Below are positions 63,942-64,000 of a DNA stretch of 64,000 nucleotides, one piece after another. The stretch covers positions 1-64,000 of the forward strand of contig LOER01000004.1 of the NCBI GenBank assembly GCA_001515945.1, read 5' to 3'. Numbering within the stretch: the first letter of the stretch is position 1; every line of letters starts with the position of its first letter. This DNA is from Desulfitibacter sp. BRH_c19. Lineage in GTDB: Bacteria; Bacillota; DSM-16504; Desulfitibacterales; Desulfitibacteraceae. The position numbers and the translations under genes were made by a program. The notes below the pieces were generated by a model that saw nothing but the letters and a program-made list of their open reading frames with translations, ran no database searches and was not told where the DNA came from.

Positions 63942-64000
63942 TTGTTAAAGTTTAAAAAGGATAAATGTGTTGGCTGCAGCATTTGTGAGATTATATGTTC
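63942..64000 (+). CDS. Ferredoxin-like [4Fe-4S] protein, start only (gene runs past the window)
   Basis: After GGAGGTGA a TTG at 63942 opens a frame reading MLKFKKDKCVGCSICEIIC. The CxxCxxCxxxC pattern marks a [4Fe-4S] ferredoxin-type domain. The product could be a plain ferredoxin or the small iron-sulfur subunit of an oxidoreductase such as an aldehyde ferredoxin oxidoreductase; the window ends too early to decide. An ATG at 63938 opens only three codons before TAA. Confidence 0.7.
   Translation, partial: MLKFKKDKCVGCSICEIIC

Noticed and set aside
1-64000. tRNA-Pyl or other tRNA genes
   Set aside because: I looked for GTTCGAATC-type T-loops with matching acceptor stems and found none by eye. 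A tRNAscan/Infernal run would be needed to be sure.

Overview
The window comes from a low-GC, Gram-positive anaerobe, most likely a member of the Clostridia (Peptococcaceae or acetogen type). The grounds are AT-rich DNA, strong AGGAGG-type ribosome sites with frequent TTG/GTG starts, lipoproteins, TRAP transporters, corrinoid-type methyltransferase families, a flavinylated lipoprotein with ApbE, and no aerobic respiration genes. No rRNA, tRNA, CRISPR array or complete insertion sequence was seen.

Layout. (1) 1-3150: the end of an MttB-family methyltransferase gene, a sodium/solute symporter and an iron-type alcohol dehydrogenase. (2) 3139-7833, minus strand: a putative extracytosolic flavin electron-transfer locus (Gx transporter, NusG-II protein, ApbE, lipoprotein with two FMN_bind domains, LuxR-type response regulator, EcfT-like protein). 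(3) 8262-24664: a quaternary/tertiary-amine region under sigma-54 control. It holds an alkaline-phosphatase-superfamily hydrolase, thioredoxin and a thioredoxin-reductase-like protein, a BCCT transporter, four more MttB-family genes and two sigma-54 activators. One MttB gene (14750-16228) has an in-frame amber codon at 15731-15733, exactly where pyrrolysine (Pyl) sits in trimethylamine methyltransferase. Five sigma-54 promoter-like sites precede these genes. (4) 24766-41894: mostly housekeeping and mixed genes (pgi, queuosine-precursor transporter, two amidohydrolases, polysaccharide deacetylase, radical SAM, asnB, split permease with PadR regulator, argH, an Orn/Lys/Arg decarboxylase family enzyme, lepB, nitroreductase, LysM protein). 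A strongly structured intergenic region at about 36743-37085 looks like a noncoding RNA. (5) 42127-47882: an NMT1-type ABC transporter, an MFS transporter, and larB/larC for the nickel-pincer nucleotide cofactor. (6) 48191-64000: a corrinoid-type methyltransferase followed by a sugar-acid catabolic cluster. This holds two IlvD/Edd dehydratases, a LarA-like protein, a TRAP transporter, two dehydrogenases, KDPG aldolase, KDG kinase, an HpaI-type aldolase, a UroD-fold protein, an IclR regulator and the start of a ferredoxin-like gene.

How the parts may work together. The amine region reads as a set of methylamine/betaine demethylation modules (transporter plus MttB-type enzyme) switched on by sigma-54 activators. 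The corrinoid proteins and the pyl genes they would need are not in this window. The sugar-acid cluster suggests uptake by TRAP, possible epimerisation by the LarA-like enzyme using the LarB/LarC-made cofactor, dehydration to a 2-keto-3-deoxy acid, phosphorylation, and aldol cleavage to pyruvate and glyceraldehyde-3-phosphate.
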